Source of the DNA: Deltaproteobacteria bacterium
Lineage (GTDB): Bacteria > Desulfobacterota_E > Deferrimicrobia > Deferrimicrobiales > Deferrimicrobiaceae
Length of the DNA: 5,299 nucleotides
Direction: 5' to 3'
Assembly (NCBI GenBank): GCA_023489025.1
Contig: JAMDCN010000133.1
Coordinates: forward strand, 1-5,299
Made by a program: the position numbers and the translations under genes. Within the stretch, counting starts at the first letter, position 1. The number at the start of each line of letters is the position of its first letter. Shown here one piece after another: positions 4,094 through 5,299 of this stretch. The notes under the pieces are model-generated. The model saw nothing but the letters and a program-made list of their open reading frames with translations, did not search any database and had not been told where the DNA came from.

Positions 4094-4427
4094 GTATCCC
4101 TTCACGATCCGCCGTCTGTCGAAGGCAGAGGGAGGTGGTTGGCTGGTGGAGTTTCCCGACCTCCCCGGGTGCATCGCCGACGGAGAGACGATCGAGGAAG
4201 CGGTGGAGAACGGCTCGGACGCGGTGCGCTCCTGGCTGGCCACCGCAAAGGAATTCAAGGACCCGGTTCCCGCTCCCTCGTCGGGATTGAGCGGGAAATG
4301 GGTACAGCGGGTTCCGAAAAGCCTTCACGCCAAGCTTGCCGCCAAGGCAGGGAAGGAGGGAGTGAGCTTAAACACGCTGGTCGTCTCTCTCATCGCCGAG
4401 GGCCTGGGACGCCGGGCTACCGGGTAG
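4080..4427 (+). CDS. hicB: HicB antitoxin
   Basis: A 115-residue protein from ATG 4080 (MKKIEYPF). The N-terminal HicB domain (about 1-60) has GGGWLVEFPDLPGCIADG (18-35) and ETIEEAVENGSDAVRSWL, a degenerate RNase H-like fold that masks HicA. The C-terminal part (about 73-111, WVQRVPKSLHAKLAAKAGK then VSLNTLVVSLIAEGL) is a ribbon-helix-helix-type DNA-binding domain for autoregulation. I prefer ATG 4080 to ATG 4068 because family members begin at MKK/YPF and GAGGTGG (4070-4076) then serves as a nearby, if short-spaced, ribosome site. It is coupled to hicA by overlap. The stop is TAG at 4425-4427. Confidence 0.93.
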   Translation: MKKIEYPFTIRRLSKAEGGGWLVEFPDLPGCIADGETIEEAVENGSDAVRSWLATAKEFKDPVPAPSSGLSGKWVQRVPKSLHAKLAAKAGKEGVSLNTLVVSLIAEGLGRRATG

Positions 4428-4550
4428 CTGCCAGATGTAGAGCCGAAAAACCCATTCTGGTCCTCGTATTCAAGGTCGAGCGGAGCGATTGCTCCGGCGA
4501 AAGGCCGAGCGAAAAACAAGATCCAATAACCGGGCAATCAGGTCACGGAC

Positions 4551-4787
4551 TCAGGAACCTTTCTTCTTTCTAAATTCGGACATCTCTGCCAGTACAGATT
4601 CCATTTGCTCAAAAGTCATAATTCCCTTTTCCAACAGTATTTCCCCAAGAAGCCGGTGTCGCCGATCAGCCACGTCATCGTCTGCTTGTTCGCATAACGC
4701 TTCTTTCAGTTGGGCAAGGGTAATATATCCCCGCTTAACAGATAGCTTCCCAAATCGCGTGTCAACGTACTCTTCTATTATGTCCAT
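4551..4787 (-). CDS. Small T2SS ATPase E N-terminal-like (MshEN-like) protein
   Basis: A 78-residue protein made of an internal repeat: RGYITLAQLKEALCEQ (19-34), then HRLLGEILLEKGIMTFEQME (44-63). This helix-turn-helix repeat is found in the N-terminal domain of type II secretion/type IV pilus ATPases (GspE/PilB/MshE) and in small stand-alone proteins of Deltaproteobacteria, some of which bind c-di-GMP. It has no ATPase domain, so it is a free-standing domain whose role I cannot state. ATG 4787 follows GGAGG (4796-4800 on the top strand) at 8-nt spacing, a strong site. It is transcribed towards hicB, and its codons are more AT-rich than its neighbours, suggesting separate origin. The stop is TGA at 4551-4553. 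Confidence 0.7.
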   Translation of the reverse strand: MDIIEEYVDTRFGKLSVKRGYITLAQLKEALCEQADDDVADRRHRLLGEILLEKGIMTFEQMESVLAEMSEFRKKKGS

Positions 4788-4867
4788 TAGGTGTTCCTCC
4801 CTTCTTACAAGAAATTCACCGCCCTTCGTACCTCTCGGAATGCGCCACGTGCTCCTGGAAATTTGCG

Positions 4868-5110
4868 AGGATGGACATCGCTACGGCATCTGGCCACGCC
4901 ATCATGAAAGCGCTGGGGCACTCCGACCTGCAGATGACCATGCATTACGTTTCCCTCGGGAAGAGCCATATACGCGACCAGGTGGAGAAGCTCAATGCGA
5001 TTTCCCTGCTCCCGCCGCCAGCTCAAGAAATAAAGCAGACAACGAAGGTATCACCATCGCCAGATATTACATCGATGTGGCGTTCGCGTCCCCCTGCTCC
5101 GCTTGCTTAA
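4868..5110 (+). pseudogene. Tyrosine recombinase (phage-type integrase), C-terminal fragment
   Basis: The frame contains MDIATASGHAIMK, then ALGHSDLQMTMHYVSL, then RDQVEKLN. This is the last catalytic segment of tyrosine recombinases: the His of ALGHS (codon 4919-4921) and the nucleophilic Tyr of MHYVSL (codon 4946-4948). The catalytic Arg, Lys and HxxR boxes and the whole N-terminal DNA-binding domain are missing, so it cannot recombine DNA. Resemblance begins about 4868 and ends near 5020; residues after that (LLPPPAQE onward) are a tail of unclear origin up to TAA at 5108-5110. It adjoins the right tRNA-derived repeat, where an integrase is expected beside its attachment site. ATG 4871 is unlikely to be a real start. 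Confidence 0.8.
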
Positions 5111-5120
5111 AGACGTTATC

Positions 5121-5156
5121 ATAAAAGGGAGCACCGGTTGGGTCCGGGTTCCCTTT
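5121..5156 (-). terminator. Rho-independent terminator-like hairpin 3' of tRNA copy B
   Basis: AAAGGGA (5124-5130) pairs with TCCCTTT (5150-5156), with inner CCGG/CCGG pairing. Read on the - strand, the stem is followed by TTTTAT, the expected T-run. It lies about 11 bp after the CCA end of tRNA copy B on the same strand, so it may be the original terminator of that tRNA gene. Confidence 0.5.
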
Positions 5157-5166
5157 GTTAGCGTCA

Positions 5167-5220
5167 TGGTGCCGAAGGGGGGGACTCGAACCCCCACGGG
5201 TTTCCCCACCACCCTCTCAA
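5167..5220 (-). tRNA. tRNA-Leu-like 3' half, copy B (partial; attachment-site remnant)
   Basis: Same anticodon-loop to variable-arm sequence as copy A, but with T-arm GGGGG-TTCGAGT-CCCCC, acceptor CTTCGGC, discriminator A and encoded CCA, as in tRNA-Leu(GAG). The 3' T-stem/acceptor junction has one extra C (a run of seven where six would fit), possibly a homopolymer indel. The 5' half is absent and the same 79 bp of non-tRNA sequence as in copy A takes its place. With its terminator, this looks like the native 3' end of a chromosomal tRNA-Leu gene. Confidence 0.78.
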
Positions 5221-5299
5221 GCAGCCTTACCACTAACAGGGCACTACAATCCTTTTGTTTATCGTATAGTTACAAGCATGCCAAAATTACACATTCCGT
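5195..5299. repeat. 105-bp direct repeat, copy B (attachment-site candidate)
   Basis: Exact copy of 2939-3043 in the same orientation, running to the last base of the window, so its right edge is unknown. Confidence 0.93.

Larger units (their letters stand above)
2939..5299. mobile_element. Small tRNA-associated integrative island carrying two TA systems (degenerate)
   Basis: Two perfect 105-bp direct repeats, each attached to a tRNA-Leu-like 3' half, flank higBA, hicAB, a T2SS-E-N-like gene and the C-terminal stub of a tyrosine recombinase next to the right repeat. Integration into tRNA genes by tyrosine recombinases is well established and leaves such repeats. The integrase is too short to work, so the element is either immobile or dependent on another integrase. 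The outer ends are uncertain because the window stops inside the right repeat. Confidence 0.6.

Noticed and set aside
4481..4496. Terminator after hicB (CGGAGC-GATT-GCTCCG hairpin)
   Set aside because: It has a short stem and no T-run on either strand.
4489..5124. Long + strand open frame (211 codons) over the T2SS-E-N-like gene and integrase stub
   Set aside because: It is antisense to the well-started small gene and out of frame with the recombinase motifs; Ser-rich random composition.
1..5299. CRISPR array or transposase-bearing insertion sequence
   Set aside because: No regularly spaced repeats, and no transposase motifs on either strand.

Overview
The window looks like a decayed, recombination-prone accessory region of a GC-rich bacterium. 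The styles of the SRPBCC, PhnB-like VOC, AbrB-Doc and T2SS-E-N-like proteins, and the tRNA-Leu 3' end, recall Desulfuromonadota/Geobacter-type Deltaproteobacteria. That placement is recall-based and low confidence. Nothing shows whether it lies on a chromosome or a plasmid. Both window ends fall inside repeats (1-89 inverted at 1013-1101; 5195-5299 direct repeat of 2939-3043), so it may be a whole contig that ended at repeats.

Layout. (1) 1-1128: an SRPBCC protein that has lost its N-terminus at an inverted-repeat junction, then a PhnB-like VOC protein interrupted by an amber codon at a normally Trp position. (2) 1240-1723: two broken gene ends facing each other, the C-terminus of 3-methyladenine DNA glycosylase I (tag, + strand) and a HipA-like C-terminus (- strand). 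(3) 1858-2483: an intact AbrB-type antitoxin/Doc toxin operon on the - strand, with a 4-bp GTGA overlap. (4) 2510-2911: about 400 bp without a convincing gene, holding a copy of the 3' end of higB, a small tandem repeat and interleaved inverted repeats that could form a pseudoknot. (5) 2912-5299: a roughly 2.3-kb island bounded by two 105-bp perfect direct repeats, each fused to a tRNA-Leu-like 3' half. Inside are a higB-higA operon (-), a divergent hicA-hicB operon (+), a small T2SS-E-N-like protein gene (-) and the C-terminal stub of a tyrosine recombinase (+). This is what a small tRNA-integrated element with a dead integrase would look like.

Working together: three intact-looking toxin-antitoxin (TA) modules of different families (AbrB-Doc, HigBA, HicAB) plus a HipA remnant sit within about 3 kb. 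In the island, higBA and hicAB are transcribed divergently from a 114-bp intergenic stretch. Both first genes lack a Shine-Dalgarno sequence, and both have a plausible -35/-10 pair that puts +1 on the A of the start codon. I therefore infer leaderless transcription, with operator-like inverted repeats over both promoters. The TA modules may explain why the element persists after loss of its integrase. I see no CRISPR array, rRNA or complete transposase.
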